Assembly: GCF_003073045.1 (NCBI RefSeq)
Contig: NC_037596.1
Location: 15,710,550-15,774,549, forward strand
Direction of reading: 5' to 3'
DNA length: 64,000 nt
Origin: Pomacea canaliculata
Lineage: Eukaryota; Mollusca; Gastropoda; Architaenioglossa; Ampullariidae
Shown: in pieces, positions 34,850 through 48,100 of the stretch
How positions within the stretch are numbered: the first letter of the stretch is position 1
How the letters are laid out: the number at the start of each line of letters is the position of its first letter
Made by a program: the position numbers and the translations under genes
Notes under the pieces: generated by a model
Told to the model about the DNA's origin: nothing
Seen by the model: only the letters and a program-made list of their open reading frames with translations
Databases searched by the model: none

Positions 34850-37450
34850 CAAAAACTATAAATGTTATTAAAAAGGATTTAAATGAGGCTAAGTTTCAAA
34901 GAAGAGAAAAAAAACTAGTAGGAAGAATTACATCTAGAATCAAATTAATTACAAAGAATGGCAAGCCTTTAAATTAAAATAGGCAAGAAACAGAAAAAAA
35001 AAACATTTTAACAGAGGGGATATAAGTTCGTGGCTTATGTAAAAAAGAAAATTGGTACAAGAAACAAGTATGGAAGGAATACAAGAGATATAAGAAAGCT
35101 CTTATTTACTCTAATAATGCGTATAAGTATTTTAGTATTGTTTTTTTTTTGGATCATCTACAAAATTGATGCAAGTAATGAAATCCATTCAAATTAGGCA
35201 ATTGCATTTAAAGATTTATTGAATAGTTGTGAGCTGTCATGGGTCCGGGACCAAAAGAAAAATTTAAAAATCTAACTTTTGCTTTCATGTAAGGTTAAAA
35301 GCTGTCTAATCGACTTTTATATATACAAATGTGATAGGGTACATAGTTGATGTACACTTGCTGTGGTTCAAGAAAAAGCTCCTATTTAGTTGTTTAACAG
35401 TATTGTACTCGTTGATTACTTATATAGGTCTTCGACTACTTGAACGAGCCTTTCTTCAATGTTGACTTTTTGAATCATATACCATAGCAACTGATACCAG
35501 ACTCTGTCTTATTCCTTTTTTAAAGTCGATGAAGTTGAGGTAGAGGTCTCACTGATGTTGAAGGTGCTTTTCTTTCATAGATCTGCTCAGTTGTCTTAAG
35601 CTGGCCTTCTCGTTCTTCCAGCAGCTCTTCTGTTTCTTGTGGCCGTGATATAGCCCTAGTTGCTGGAACGGCATAAAACACCAAAAAACAAAAAAAAAAC
35701 CGTTTGTTTTTGTGATGCTGTTCTGTTTGACCTTCATCATGACTTTTTTGGGGGGACTAATACGGTTTTTAGTTCTGTAGTTCTGGAACTATTTGGTTTT
35801 TTTTTTCTTTTATTTTCGAGGGGTTAGATTAGCGACTGCCTACATTGTTTGGGACATTCCTTCCGCTCCCATACACTTTGGCATAGGACAGTCAAGACCT
35901 TTGTAATTTCTTTCCACTCTACTTGAGCTCATTAACGGCTGGCGACTTTCCTGCCTTCAGACTATTCAGCAATAGATAAAGGGTCCTGGAATATATCTCG
36001 TTGTAGCTTGAGTGTTTCGAGAATAGCTTTAAGCGTGTGCTTTTGTTGATTGTGTTTGCGATGTTTGTCTCCGATTTGCCAGCGTATATGCAAAAGTAGA
36101 CTGTTGTATAAAACTGTAAATAAAATGCTTTGTGGAAAATATCTTGGACTGCAAAGACTCAGTATTTGAGAGAAATAAGCACTCTCGATTTGGGACCCAC
36201 AACGAGCCATTGACTACGAAATAGACGCCTGGGACATGCTTTGTAGCTTAATTTAAATGCGGTCACCTTCATCTTTATACCTCACACATATATAGTGTTT
36301 TAAAATTTTTTTCTAAGAAATGTTACCAATGTACAGATGCTAAAAACCCTCATTAAGTAAGTTTTTCGTTTTTTAGTTCGTGGATAGAATGTGAGAGGAA
36401 CCATGTTTATGTGGTTTTTACACTGCCTTAATTTTACACACAAAATTCATTAAATGACTAATATCTGCTTTAAAATGCAACAAATGTACTACAAAAGACA
36501 AAATATCTCTACGAAAAGAAAAAAAAAAATACTGCAACACAGGCAAAAGACAAAAAGAGGACAAAAGCGGGCAAGAAAGAAGGTATAGGCATACAGACTA
36601 TTTTCTTACTATGGGGGCGTACACCTGCATACCTTGACAGAACTATAAAGCTAGAAATAGGAAGAAAGAACTTAAGAGTGTATATTTTCAGCACAAGTAA
36701 AACCAAATATTAATTACAAGCTTTCTTTCCTTACAGACTCCCCCGTGGAAGGCAGATAATGTTACGAATCATGTCGGGGTCACCATATGTCACAGACCGT
36801 CACAGACCCTCACATACTCGCTGAACACTCATAATCACCCGAACATCATGGAGTTCCTGTTCACTACAAACAACTAAATCTGCTTCAATGCTCTGTCCAA
36901 ATTAATAACTAAAAAATATGTGGTAAGCTTAATACGTAAAATTATACGCGATTAAAAAATAAAAGAAATAATCAGTTAATGTACTCCCCAGAAAGTCAAT
37001 CATTATTACATCACACCTATTATAAACACTACGCTAATTATAAAGTTTCTTTTAATGAGTCTAATAGTCAGTCAGAAGAATATTAGAGTTTTGGAAAAAA
37101 TCTACTGTCAGCACCGCATGCACTTGACACTATAATCATGATCGTGATCATTTTTAATCGCACATTTGATGACATTTGTCCAGTTAAGAAGACATTTACT
37201 TGTTCAGGTTAGAACGATATAGGGGTACGCACTACTCAAGCAAAGTAAAAAATACACACACACACCAGATACGAAAGAAAAGGTTCTTAAATTTGTTTGT
37301 CAATATTGCCAAATACGAGCCTTTCTATCAAAAAGCTTTGCTTTAGAAATAAAATGAAAAAAATTCTGCATTTTATGATAACCTGTTTGTCCAAAGTGTC
37401 TCACAAAGAAAACAATTAGAGAAAGCTTGTTGTCTTTTCGTAATTATGGT
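34850..37450. other. Interval between gene F and relic H
   Basis: It holds a LINE fragment (about 35,395-35,690) and purine-rich AT sequence at 34,850-35,120 that may be further LINE debris. The remainder (35,750-37,450) shows no gene I can support. Signal and domain 1 exons of gene H would be expected here but were not found. Confidence 0.4.
35395..35690 (-). mobile_element. LINE reverse-transcriptase fragment
   Basis: On the minus strand the frame around 35,520-35,560 reads LYLNFIDFKK, followed in an adjacent frame by DRVWYQLLWYMIQKVNIEER. This corresponds to the reverse-transcriptase block FIDFKKAFDRVW...LW of non-LTR elements. It is preceded by CEKHLQHQ-like sequence and interrupted by a frameshift. 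It is a short 5'- and 3'-truncated piece. Confidence 0.75.
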
Positions 37451-37462
37451 TTCTGCCTTTAG

Positions 37463-38910
37463 ATGATGGCTATATTTCCCTTTGTGATGCAAACTTAAGT
37501 GCGAACGAACCTACAATAAGCATAAAATGCAGAATTTCCTTTAACGGTTCGCGTTTTAGTGTCACCAAAGACAAAAGGGAGTTTTAAGTTTCATTAAAAA
37601 TTCAATTCCTACGGGTTTGCCTTGACATCCATCAAAAAAAAAAAAAAAAAAAATACACGGATCACAAATCCTTACAGGGGAATATTAATAATTATAAAGA
37701 ATTTTAAGAACGCATTTGTGACTGTGGGGTCAATGCACTTGACTGGAGAGTATAAAAAAGTCAACAGGACAATTGATGTCAAATTGCAAATAAATTGACA
37801 CTGGTAACGACAACTGCGAGTGTGCACACATACAGGTTTGGAGGAGTTATCTTCCTCCATGCCGTCTCAACTAAGACCGTCAGCTACTCTCGCGCTCTAT
37901 GCACGATCAATATACATCGGCGACAGTACTACTTCAATTTTGATTATATATAAAATAACTATTTGTTATGGAAACAAGTTTAAATCTTGTTTATTGCTTT
38001 GGTCACGAAATATTATTGGCATTACATATTTCGGTTCACAAAGCAGACAATAGTATTAATGAATGCAAACACTGTATAACATAGACCATATTATAAAAAG
38101 TAAACTGCCGGTACATTCTCATCACTTCAGTCTTTTTTCTGTTGATCTTTAAGCCCGTCTTCTCTGCTTTCTCTGCTACCTTACTAAAGTTGGCTTGTGG
38201 ATGTTGTTGCCGATGAGGTAGGAGACTAATGTTATCGGAATAAAATAGTGATCAGATATATTTAATAGTTGCAATAGCTGATTAGTATAGACTAGAGATG
38301 CTGACATTTTTTGAAGTTTATTTATAACAATCCCAAATTGACCTCCGAGGAAAAAAGTGTCAAAATATTGGAAGATTTAAAAGCACAATCTTTAAGTAAC
38401 TAACATAATTTGTTAAGTTTATAGATATCGTATCTGTCACCCTCTAAGGACTTACATATCCCCACACATTCCTCTTCATCTTTTTATAGAATATCTTTCA
38501 CACAAACACACAAGTCGGTTTTTTGACACTTATACATTTTAAATGGATTTTTGAAGTACATAGAGCAAGAGACGGCTTTTGAACCAAAACAGCAGCAGTT
38601 TGATACTCAACGTGTTTTGCTATCTTGTGGACACATGCCACAACACACCATTGGCAAATGTGGCGAGAAGAATAGCTAGCAATAGGATTCATGTATTTTT
38701 TTACGTGTTCTTATGTTGAAAATTAAGATGTTAATCTTTTGGTGTGACTAAGAGCAGGTACTTATGTTTGCATAACATACTTGAATACTTGAAGAAGTTT
38801 CAAGCTGTCTGATTTGTTTCCTTTTGCGATTTATCTTCGCTTGTGCTTGCAAGGGTACTATCTTCTGCTGCTTGTGTAATTGTGGTTGCAGAAGTTGTTG
38901 GTAGATTGTA
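37463..38910 (+). pseudogene. Gene H: relic of a type 1 Ig-like receptor gene
   Basis: After a CTTTAG acceptor, 37463-37580 is open and reads ISLCDANLSANEP, then IKCRISFNGSRFSVTK. It is homologous to the front half of Ig-like domain 2 in genes A and B, but its donor is degraded (GTTTTA). A second remnant at 38,805-38,910 aligns with the membrane exon of gene B (TGCGGCGGTGCTATCTTCTG against TGCAAGGGTACTATCTTCTG), with the acceptor AG lost. Signal peptide, domain 1 and the back half of domain 2 are not seen. It occupies the same position relative to gene D that B occupies relative to C, in the duplicated block. I call it a decayed gene. Confidence 0.6.
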
Positions 38911-39439
38911 TCCAAAGGGATTGTAAACAAAGGGAAGCTGTCTCACCGAAACACACGCGCACACACTTTTAGCACAACAATAGGTTGAGAAATATGTTTG
39001 AAATAATAAAAACCAGTTATAACGAAGATCAAGATTTTTTGTGCACATTTTATTTTGCTTCCATGCACGCGATTTGATTAAATTTATGAAAATTACAAAG
39101 TAAATGAAATCATTACATCGGCTTAGAACGGTTTTATCTGTACCCAGAAAATACACAGAAACAAATTAAATGAGCTTGCAGAATGATGAAGACATTTAGA
39201 GTTTAAAGTGCTTGAGTATTACCGAGGCGAAACCAGCCTGCATCAAAAATAGGTAAATTACACATTAATAAAGAACGAAAAGGAATAAAATACGATATAT
39301 GAGGAAAGCAACAGAGATTAAAGCATAATGTAGGTTATAAGAAGTAAGGCAATTACACATCCGACACGTAAGTTAAGAAGTATACAGGAGAAAGGGGGGC
39401 AGACAGGGGAGACAACCTCTACCATTACATGTAGCGTGC

Positions 39440-41190
39440 CGTTGGCGTTTCTCTTACCTTTTCTCTCCAAGCCTCGCCCTGTGTTCCTCTTAGCCACTCA
39501 CATCACGTATCAAGTGCCATAGCGTCCTCCATGTCAGCGTTCCTCATCAGTCTCAATAATACTAATGTGAAATGGCAAATGCCAAAGATCAAATACCATA
39601 TACTAATACAAATAATAATAATACAGCTCATTATCTAAAGACTTTTAGAGCTTTACAACAGCACAAAATGGAAGACTCGTTAAAAGTAGGAGACGACTCA
39701 AGTACAGAAGAAATGAGGTGGTAATGGCGGTTCACAGCATCATCTTGCCATTTCTAAACAGTCAGCACTGTATAAAGATATCAGATACTTGAAAACTAGA
39801 TCTGAACCGAGGGTTGCAAGTTCTCACTGTGTTGAGAAGAAATGCCTATGCTTAGCCACTGCTCTATCAGATCGAGGCCGGCGAGAAAGGAGTTAAAGGA
39901 TTGAAATTGTTCAGTAAACGATGTCTTAACTGGAGTTGAGAATTCAGATTTGTAATTTGCTATGAGTCGGAATGTGAGAGCAGATTCAGCCGGGGTTAGT
40001 GAGTATGGTTGCTACTGGGAAGGGAGTTAATTTTACCCTTTGCGTCTAAATTAAACAGTATTCTGTAGATTGTTCCTCGTAACCTTTCCTTGCTTATTCT
40101 AACAAGTTTAAACCAGTAACAAATACATATATTTTGTTAATTTATTGTAATTGGGTATCTATGTAATTCGCCATAAAATAGATCATTTGGAGTTTGCTCA
40201 ACGAGAAATGTTTTAAGGCAGAAAAGGTGCTCTTCTTCATAATATTAAATTTCCTTGTCTATTCCCCATAGTTGTGACCGTATCGTAACACAAGCTGAAT
40301 TTTGGGCATCGAAAAGTTTCAAAAACACCACACCTCTACACTTGTCTAAATATAGAAACTAAGAGTTTTAATTATTACAAAATAATCCATTTTCCCACTC
40401 TTCTAGGATTCAGCTGTAAAACTAAACTTAATAGAAACAACAATCCTAGATATTAATAAACATAACCAATAGACATTACAACACTAATGTAGGTTTAGCA
40501 TTCTCTTCTTCCTGAAACCCCACACTCGCGGGAGACTACAGTGTCACTTTTCTCTAAATTTACACTTAGGTCCAAGGTAGAAGACGCTATACTTAAACTA
40601 TTTAGCTCACTTTGCTAACCGATCAGTATTTCAGCTATCAAGACTACATTATCTAAAAATAGTAAAATATCTATAGATATGTAGGTTCGATGTTTTCCAT
40701 TCTGAATGATCTTGATTGCTAATTCATTGATAACAAGGAAAATAATAGAGGACTTTACACATCACCTTGCCGTACCCCCTTAATACAATTTATTTAATCA
40801 GTTAACTGTGTTCCATACCAAAGTTACTTTTACATTCTTATGCAGGGCTTTGGGGGATGTGAATACCTTGCCTGTAACTCCATTTTTAAACAAATATTGC
40901 CATAATAAGTTTCTGTTATCGAGTCCAATGCTTTTTTTCAATGCTTGTAAATTTCATACGATTTAAAACAAACTTTCTAAATAAATATAAGCATATGATC
41001 AGCAGTTGAGTAAACTTTCCTAAAATCAGTTTCATTCCCCAACAACATCCTTTACATCCATCCGCTCCTGCAGTCTACTGTTAATTATAAAACAATACAC
41101 CTTACTTGTAACACCACAAAGGGAAATACCTCTACAGTTGTTAGGATTATTCATATCACCTTTCTTAATTAAAGTAATCATTATTGATCC
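39440..41190 (-). mobile_element. Longer, decayed LINE with reverse-transcriptase core
   Basis: On the minus strand, in order, I read KKGDMNNPNNCRG, NSRLQ, STADHMLI, KKALDSI, NGVTGK, GVRQGDV and SPLLFSLVINELAI. These follow the motif order of a non-LTR reverse transcriptase, including the GVRQGD block. Many stops and frame changes show long decay. The outer flanks match the deleted copy at 17.2 kb, which lacks the core. The segment 39,600-40,080 between them may be a further inserted repeat. Confidence 0.8.
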
Positions 41191-43548
41191 GGATCATTTA
41201 TCTAGAAAACACCCTTATTAAACAGTTCGTTTAAAAATTGTTTGGTGGAGTCTACACTACTACTGCACGTTTGGCTGCAAATTGGCAAAACTTCCTGCTC
41301 TAGTGTTCAGCGATAGCCTTGTGACCTGCCGTGGTAAAAAACATTTAGAAGGCTTTTCACGTCATGCACTTGGTGAAAACTTTGTACCCGGTATGGTACA
41401 GTAGGTTTGCTTTGAGCGACACGGCACACCCCCCTTTTTTGGCTATAGTTCCCTCAGCTTAGCGACTCAGATATGTCCTTTCCTTGTCGTTGTAGCTGCG
41501 TGTTTGTAATCGACTCCTCAAAACTAATTTTATGATGCAGTTACCGGAAGAGTGCCGAGTCGCAATCCTTGAGGTTGGACTGATAGTGAAAGGTTTTGTG
41601 AGGTCCTCTTGATTCTATTCATTAGCTGAAGATATCAGTAAACATGGTCTCTCCAGTGCGAATGACAAAGTAGAAGGAAGAGTAATGTATAGTTCAGGAC
41701 ACTGATTTGTTCTCCTAATCGTCCCAGTGAAAGCGATATTAGACATGATTTGTCCTGTCTCTCGCCGTTTGACATCTACCTACGATTACGAAATATGATG
41801 AGTTTGTTCGTCATGGCTGTTTTTTTGTCCTTGATCACATTGAAACCTGATTGTATGTAGGCTTAGCGCCTTTCGGCTGACCTAAGAGGTTGTGGACGTC
41901 ATCAGGGCGATCAGTTTGATTCCAGCTAGCGCCAGTAGGAGCTTGGCAACTTGAGCTTCCCTCACCCTAACAAGATTCACAAGATTAACTTTATGAGTAA
42001 TTTAAACCAGTTTCACCATTTAGGAAAATACGTCCTCGTCAGACGTGTTCAGTTTGAGTCAAGTGACGTAACAGGTTTATTTAAATTTGAATCACCTGCT
42101 CTCCTACTCACAGAAATCTCTCTCGGTTTCTCTGCTGACTGTCAACAGTGATTTCCCCAAAGTAAAAGAACCTGATCGCACACTGTCAAAAAGTGCACAA
42201 TGACCTATTGTCAAGTCAGACAGGTAACACTTTAGAAAGGGGAGCCCGAAACCTGAATGGGTAAACACCTGTTTGTGTTTGTTGGACGGAGAGTTGCCTC
42301 TAAAATCTCGGGTGACATTGCACACGACCTCGTACATTGTATATCATATAGATGACTGGTGTGTGTACATACCATCATTAAGTTCTGATGTCGTGCAAAT
42401 ATATCCGTCAGAGGTTTTCTCCCGATAGTCCAATGTACTGTAATAATGTACATAAATTGAAAAAAACATTTTATTAAGACTAAAGAACAGAAATAAGTTG
42501 CGTTAAAATGTGATCATTGCGCCCCTTTTTTTCGGTACTCAACCTATTCCTACACACGGCCAGCATTGGCCATGGTCGTGCTCAACCACCCCACACTAAT
42601 CTCTTCTGTTACATAAGCACACTTTTGGAAGACTGAGAGTTATGCCTTTTGACTCTTAATACAATGTTTAACATAAGAGGCTCATATAAAATGTCTGCGG
42701 TTGCTTCTGTGCCTTATCTTTGTATGACTGAAAATCGGACGCAATAGTTTTTTGTTGGGTTTTTTTCCCGCTCATGGCGCCGTCCTGCGTGTGAAGGAAT
42801 CTTCTATGCACCTTACCTACATAATGTTGTTATCGCGTCCACAACACTCTCTTGGCTGTCAGTTGTTCTCGAGAAACGACCTCAAGCAATATCTAAGCTT
42901 ATGCGTAGCCTTGCGACTCGCTAAGGAGACACTCGCACGACGACTACGACACCTGCCGTTGTTATGTCCTTGCGTCATTAAGTTGCTTAGTTCCTGATCA
43001 CCGTGTACCTTTCGGAAAAGCTGGCCCCAAAAAATGAACTCATCTTTCTCACAAACATGTATTAAAATAACGAGTTAGCAATAAATAAATGTATGATTCA
43101 TTAAATATGTAAATCATGTATACATGCCATGCAGTTTGTACGTGTGTGTGTGTGCATGCGCATGCGTGCTTTTAGAATGTGTTATCTTACAACTGGTTGA
43201 CGTATATATAATGTTTTCGCATAAAATTAAAATCTTTTAAAACGAATATTATAACTGTAAGCATTAAGCTCTGGCAAAACTCACAACTTCCATTCTGCTT
43301 TTATTTTACACCATTCTACTGAGTATTAGCTTTTTGAGTTACATTAATTTTTTTAACTTATTACAAACAGGCCAGAAATTTCCTTTTCATCTTATATTTA
43401 TATGATATATAGATTATTGTAATCAAGACACTGTACTTTCAGTTACTGTGTCAAAGCATTAAAGTTTGATTTATTGAAATGTATATGTCATTTAAAAAAA
43501 AGTTTGGTAATTTCAGAATCCAGATTGCTTTAATTCTTCAATCTCCAG

Positions 43549-43724
43549 ATAAAGATATGCCGTTCAGACACCCCTACGACAAGAACAAGGACACAAAACT
43601 CTTAGCCCTGAATGGTTTCCTTGCGTACTACTTGCAAAAGGACACAGAAGTGCCTAAAGAAGATAAATCAACAAACTTGTATTACTGGACTGCTGGCAAA
43701 CGATTGTTTCCAGTTACTCGCTAA
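43549..43724 (+). other. Orphan exon-like frame resembling part of a C-type lectin domain
   Basis: A CTCCAG acceptor ends at 43,548. In the family phase (2 nt then codons) the sequence is open for 58 codons and closes at TAA (43722). It reads KLLALNGFLAYYLQKDTEV, then NLYYWTAGKRLF. The YYWTAG(K/R) motif resembles the middle of some invertebrate C-type lectin domains; this is from memory and unverified. No signal exon or other lectin exon is seen nearby. It is in the part of copy 2 with no counterpart in copy 1. It could be a captured exon or the end of a lost gene. Confidence 0.4.
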
Positions 43725-44223
43725 AAAGAGTCAGTTATATACAAAGCTTTTAGTTTTTTTACATTTCAGATTAACTACAAAAACAAGGCATGTTTGTACA
43801 AAGCTTCCGGTTTAGTCACATTCTTTCTTTAGACTAACAGCGGAGAACTTCACTAGAGGCTAAGCGTTGGTCTTGGCAGAGAGACAGCAGTCCACCTATA
43901 CACGTCCATGGTAAAATTGTGACGAAGACAATGACAACCACAGCTCTAAATCCATAAGTAGAAAATGATTTCCAGCTATGTGTCTACAAAAAAAATATTT
44001 CTAAATGCGTGCGTACAAATTCTCTGAAAAATCTCCAATATGTAAAAATAATACAAAATTCAACATAATGCAAGTAGATCACAGGCTTTAATATAGGTCG
44101 TAAACGGATTTTAAGGATTTTTTTTTAGTAATAGCTTTTTCAAGAAAGGCAATGGCTTACACCCTTAAAGCCATTAAAAATAGTCAACTATCGCGTTGCT
44201 GACCTGGTCGAGACATTTAATCT

Positions 44224-44460
44224 TTGAGCCCAGGCCTGACGAGAGGGGGGGACAGGGGGTCTGGTGTACCCGGGCCCGAGGCTGTCAAGGGGGCCCGGCC
44301 TTGGTCAGTGGATTTTTTTTTTCTTCTTCTCCTTTTCTTTTACTGGGAAAATAATTTACGATTACAAGTACAAGTGGCCCGGAGAGGTCGTCTGTCCCGG
44401 GGCCGGGGCTGGCTCTCGGAGGCCCTGTTTGCGCCTTTCGAGATATCAGCCGGCAGAAAA
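44224..44460. repeat. GC-rich, poly-G/pyrimidine island, probably a transposon end
   Basis: AGAGGGGGGGACAGGGG and GTACCCGGGCCCGAGG are followed by a long T/C run and further GC-rich sequence, in an otherwise AT-rich setting. The 'gggcccgg' style is common in DNA-transposon termini. No inverted partner was located. Confidence 0.3.
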
Positions 44461-45164
44461 AGTACTTAGCATTTATCCAGCAAAGCCCACATGCACAAAC
44501 ACAACGCATATGATGTTAGCAATCTGTTAATGGCAGCTACCCAGAATAACGCATTTGGACTTGGTCGTGTGTTTGGACATTTTTCTGAATTTTTATTTTC
44601 TTTATTATCTTGTTCACAGATGTATGTTGCTTTAAGGTTATTTCAAAACCGAATAAACATCCATACATAACAGCGCTCTCTAGAAGGCTTGACTTTTTCA
44701 CACGATGATTGCACTAAGAAATGAAACTGTAAATCTCCACAAAGGAAGTTTAAGTTCATTAAGGAAAGTGTTTTGTTCCTCGAATTTGTCCGGGTCATTT
44801 CAAACTAAGATTAACATGAATAATGTATGAGGAAATACACCTAGTTAAGACTACCCTCATCTTTAAAAGCATCAATGTTTGGTCTTTTGTTTGTTTAATT
44901 TCTCTTGTTTTTTTCCTGTATTGCCCTAATAGCAGTGAAGTGTTTTCTTCGAGGATGACAACATGCACAGATCTCTCTCTCTCAGACACACACTTTTGCT
45001 GTAGTTTACTTTTGGTGCTTTAAAGAAGAATGAAACCGAACTGTGTTTCGGATCAAAGTGGAATATGAAACTATCAACATTTGCACTTAAACTAAGCTTA
45101 AATTCCCAGTTCACACTTCCCCGCACTCAGTCTCACAAAGTGCAGTATACAGAAGATGGTCAAC

Positions 45165-48100
45165 ATGGACAGATTCTATTATTTATGCAGTATGACATTT
45201 TTGCAGCTGTTGCAGAGGAATGGAGAAACCATTTTCATATGTGAGCTTTGGATACTTTAAACATTAAAATTTAAATATTTAAACAATTATTGCCGATGTA
45301 TTTCAAAGATCCCCAGTTTAAACATTTAATCAGTCTTTTTATTATGCGGTTCCGTTTCTTTAATTACTTTTGTCAAAAAACAGTTATGTAGTAATGATTT
45401 TGTTATAATTTCTCTTTCAGGCCCTGTAACGATGACAAATCAAACACATTTTGACGAAATAGCAGTTCAGGAGAACACACAGGCTACATTTAGCTACCAC
45501 CTGGAAGATGAGACTAGGGCGTATGTCAATGACGATGTGTTTGCAATTGAAATCAAGTTGTGTGAAAATGGAAGTTATCACGGACTTTGCAAATGCCGGT
45601 CGATGTTTGACAATAACATATTTTGCAAAAATCAGAGAAATTTTGTAACATGTGATGTCTACAACTCAGAAATACTTCTTTCCTTGTTGGTAAAACGGAC
45701 CTACAGTGACATCATATGGGAGCTCTACAGACAAGATTCTACACCACGTGTCATCAAACTCACGACACTGCAGGTCACATGTAAGCTAACTTTCTTGCAG
45801 TAATTGTTATAAGATGTAAAAATAAATAGCAGCTTCCATTCAAGTGCTTTTATGTACTATGTAAAAAGTAGTGTTTGTGATTATTCTGTCTATAAATATG
45901 ACAAAGAGTATGTGCCAAAGATTATACCATCTTTGTTTTTCAATATGTCAAGGTCAGGTTTTATCTATTGTTGACAATATTAGAGATAATAATTTCCAGA
46001 GTTATTTTTCTTTCACAGACCTGGCAAAAGTGACAGGCTTGAAGGTAAATGGGCGAGAAGTTAACGAGACTGTGGTTATTGACGAGAACCAAGAGGTCAG
46101 TGTCTCCTGCTCCTTTATCAACGGGAAACCTCCAGTCAGTGTTCGCATGCTGGACCAGACTGGAAACGCCCACAGCTCTACGAGGCACGGACGGAGCCCC
46201 CTCACCCTCTCTCTTGGAGAGTTTCGCTGCCAGGACGTGTGGCCGACCATCAGGTGTGAGGCGCCTGGATCAGAACTGAACAGATCAGTGGCCGTTCTTG
46301 GTAGATGTGAGTACAAGACCACAATCAATCAATTTAATCAATCAATCAAACAACCAATCAATCAATCAAACAACCAATCAATCATCTGTTTTCGTCTTTT
46401 ACTTCCGTTTTTCTTTCGTCTTCTTTTTTCAGGCCTTCCTCAGTTTTCTCACACTGAGACTCAAGTTTTATCGTTGGTAAAAGTCCTGGAGGAAGGGATG
46501 ACGCTTGGACTGAAGTCTTATACAAGCAACATCAGAAAATGTCACATGAACAAATTGTCCCCACAACCTGCTAGAAGTGAAGTAAAATGTAACCTAAGCG
46601 GAAGTGCCCCAGACTTCAACCTAACCCTCCTTTTTCCTGTAGAGTCAAGGATTGGAGAAGGGATTTGGACGCTACATGTCATAACAGAGCTAGGCAGTGC
46701 AAACATTACCTTTGTACTCATTAATAACACAGGTCAATGTAAGTATTATAAATACATTGAAAACGCAGTTTATTTCTATTACCTGATTGTTTTTGCGTAT
46801 ATAAGGAGCTAACTTACCATTTTTATCCATTAAATACCAATATAAGCTTTGATGAAAAAATGTATTAAAGCCTTAAAAGTGAGATGTGTATGGTCTCTTT
46901 GATGCTCTATATTGATTGATGTACGTAAAGTGCTCAAAGAGTATTTTAGTTTTTCTGTTTTATGTATGTTGACATCTTACTAGGTTGGTTATAACAAATA
47001 TCTCTTTCATTCTCTCTTACACACACACACACACACACGTACACATGTATGCCAGAAATGCTACCGTGATCATCTCAACTTCTACATACACGTATATAGC
47101 AGCTCAGTAAAAACAAGTGCATTTACCTAATTCAATGATACTTAACAGTTGGTGACCGAGGACCTGTAATGACAACCGGAAACAGCAGATTGAGGACAAG
47201 TGAGTAAAACTTTTAAAATGTGAAATGTATTTATAATTCCTTCATATTATTATATTTCATAAAGGATTTATCCCAGTAAACAAGCAACATTTGGCAAGGC
47301 TTGGACAAAGCTTGTGAAAATCTTATAGGCTATGTTTGTCCAGAAGCAATAAACGCCCAAGCAAAAAACAGGGAACCCGATTCTCTCTCAGCGCGAATTA
47401 GCGATCGAGAGACTAGGTGGTTCTCTTGATGGCCTCCACGCCTTACAATGAGGTTACCATGATGGTCCTTTTGAGCTTGTGGAGAAAATTATAGTTCGTA
47501 TGGATCCAAATCAGGTAAAATACTTAAGTTGTTCTAGTTCGGCGATGTTCTTCTCGTTCAAGATTCTCAAGCCATTGCGAACAGAAATACTCCGGCTTTT
47601 TCAACACTACTAATGACTGAGAAGATTGTTTTGTTAGGGAATCCATGTGTTTTGATTTTTGAAATTAAAATAAACTGAATGTGACATCAGCCTTGTTATG
47701 AGGTTTTTGTTTTTAGCCGTCTTAAGGTAATAATCGCATCAAACCGCAGCTATAGTTGGCTTGTAGAGTTAGTCGTTATTACATAAAAAGGAATGGTGTA
47801 AATAGGACTCCGCCGGGTGTTTTGAAGTTTATCTGTAGTACCAAGCTGTTTGCTTGACTAGTCGATTGCTACTTCCAGACGAATGACTACCTGCCACATC
47901 TGTCAGCGGCATTAGCCAAGTAGGTACGTTTTTGGAGATTCCTGTCTTGTTTATTAATATGGAATTGTTGCTCTGAGTAGTGTGCTCGTCTGATTGTATA
48001 TTCGTTGTCTTATAGTTGATTATGCAGATCTGCAAGGAGTTTTACACTTACATGACTTTCTGTTAAGACTTCATTTATCCCAGAAAGCAGTCAGAGTATG

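Larger units (their letters stand above)
38250..47720 (+). repeat. Segmental duplication, copy 2 (mate at 13,090-22,990)
   Basis: Collinear with 13,090-22,990 at an offset near 25 kb. Copy 2 keeps the longer LINE (39.44-41.19 kb) and all exons of gene D. It lacks the two MITEs in the gene B region and the 19.0 kb transposon fragment. Positions 43,000-44,560 are specific to this copy and contain the orphan exon 43549-43724. Confidence 0.85.
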
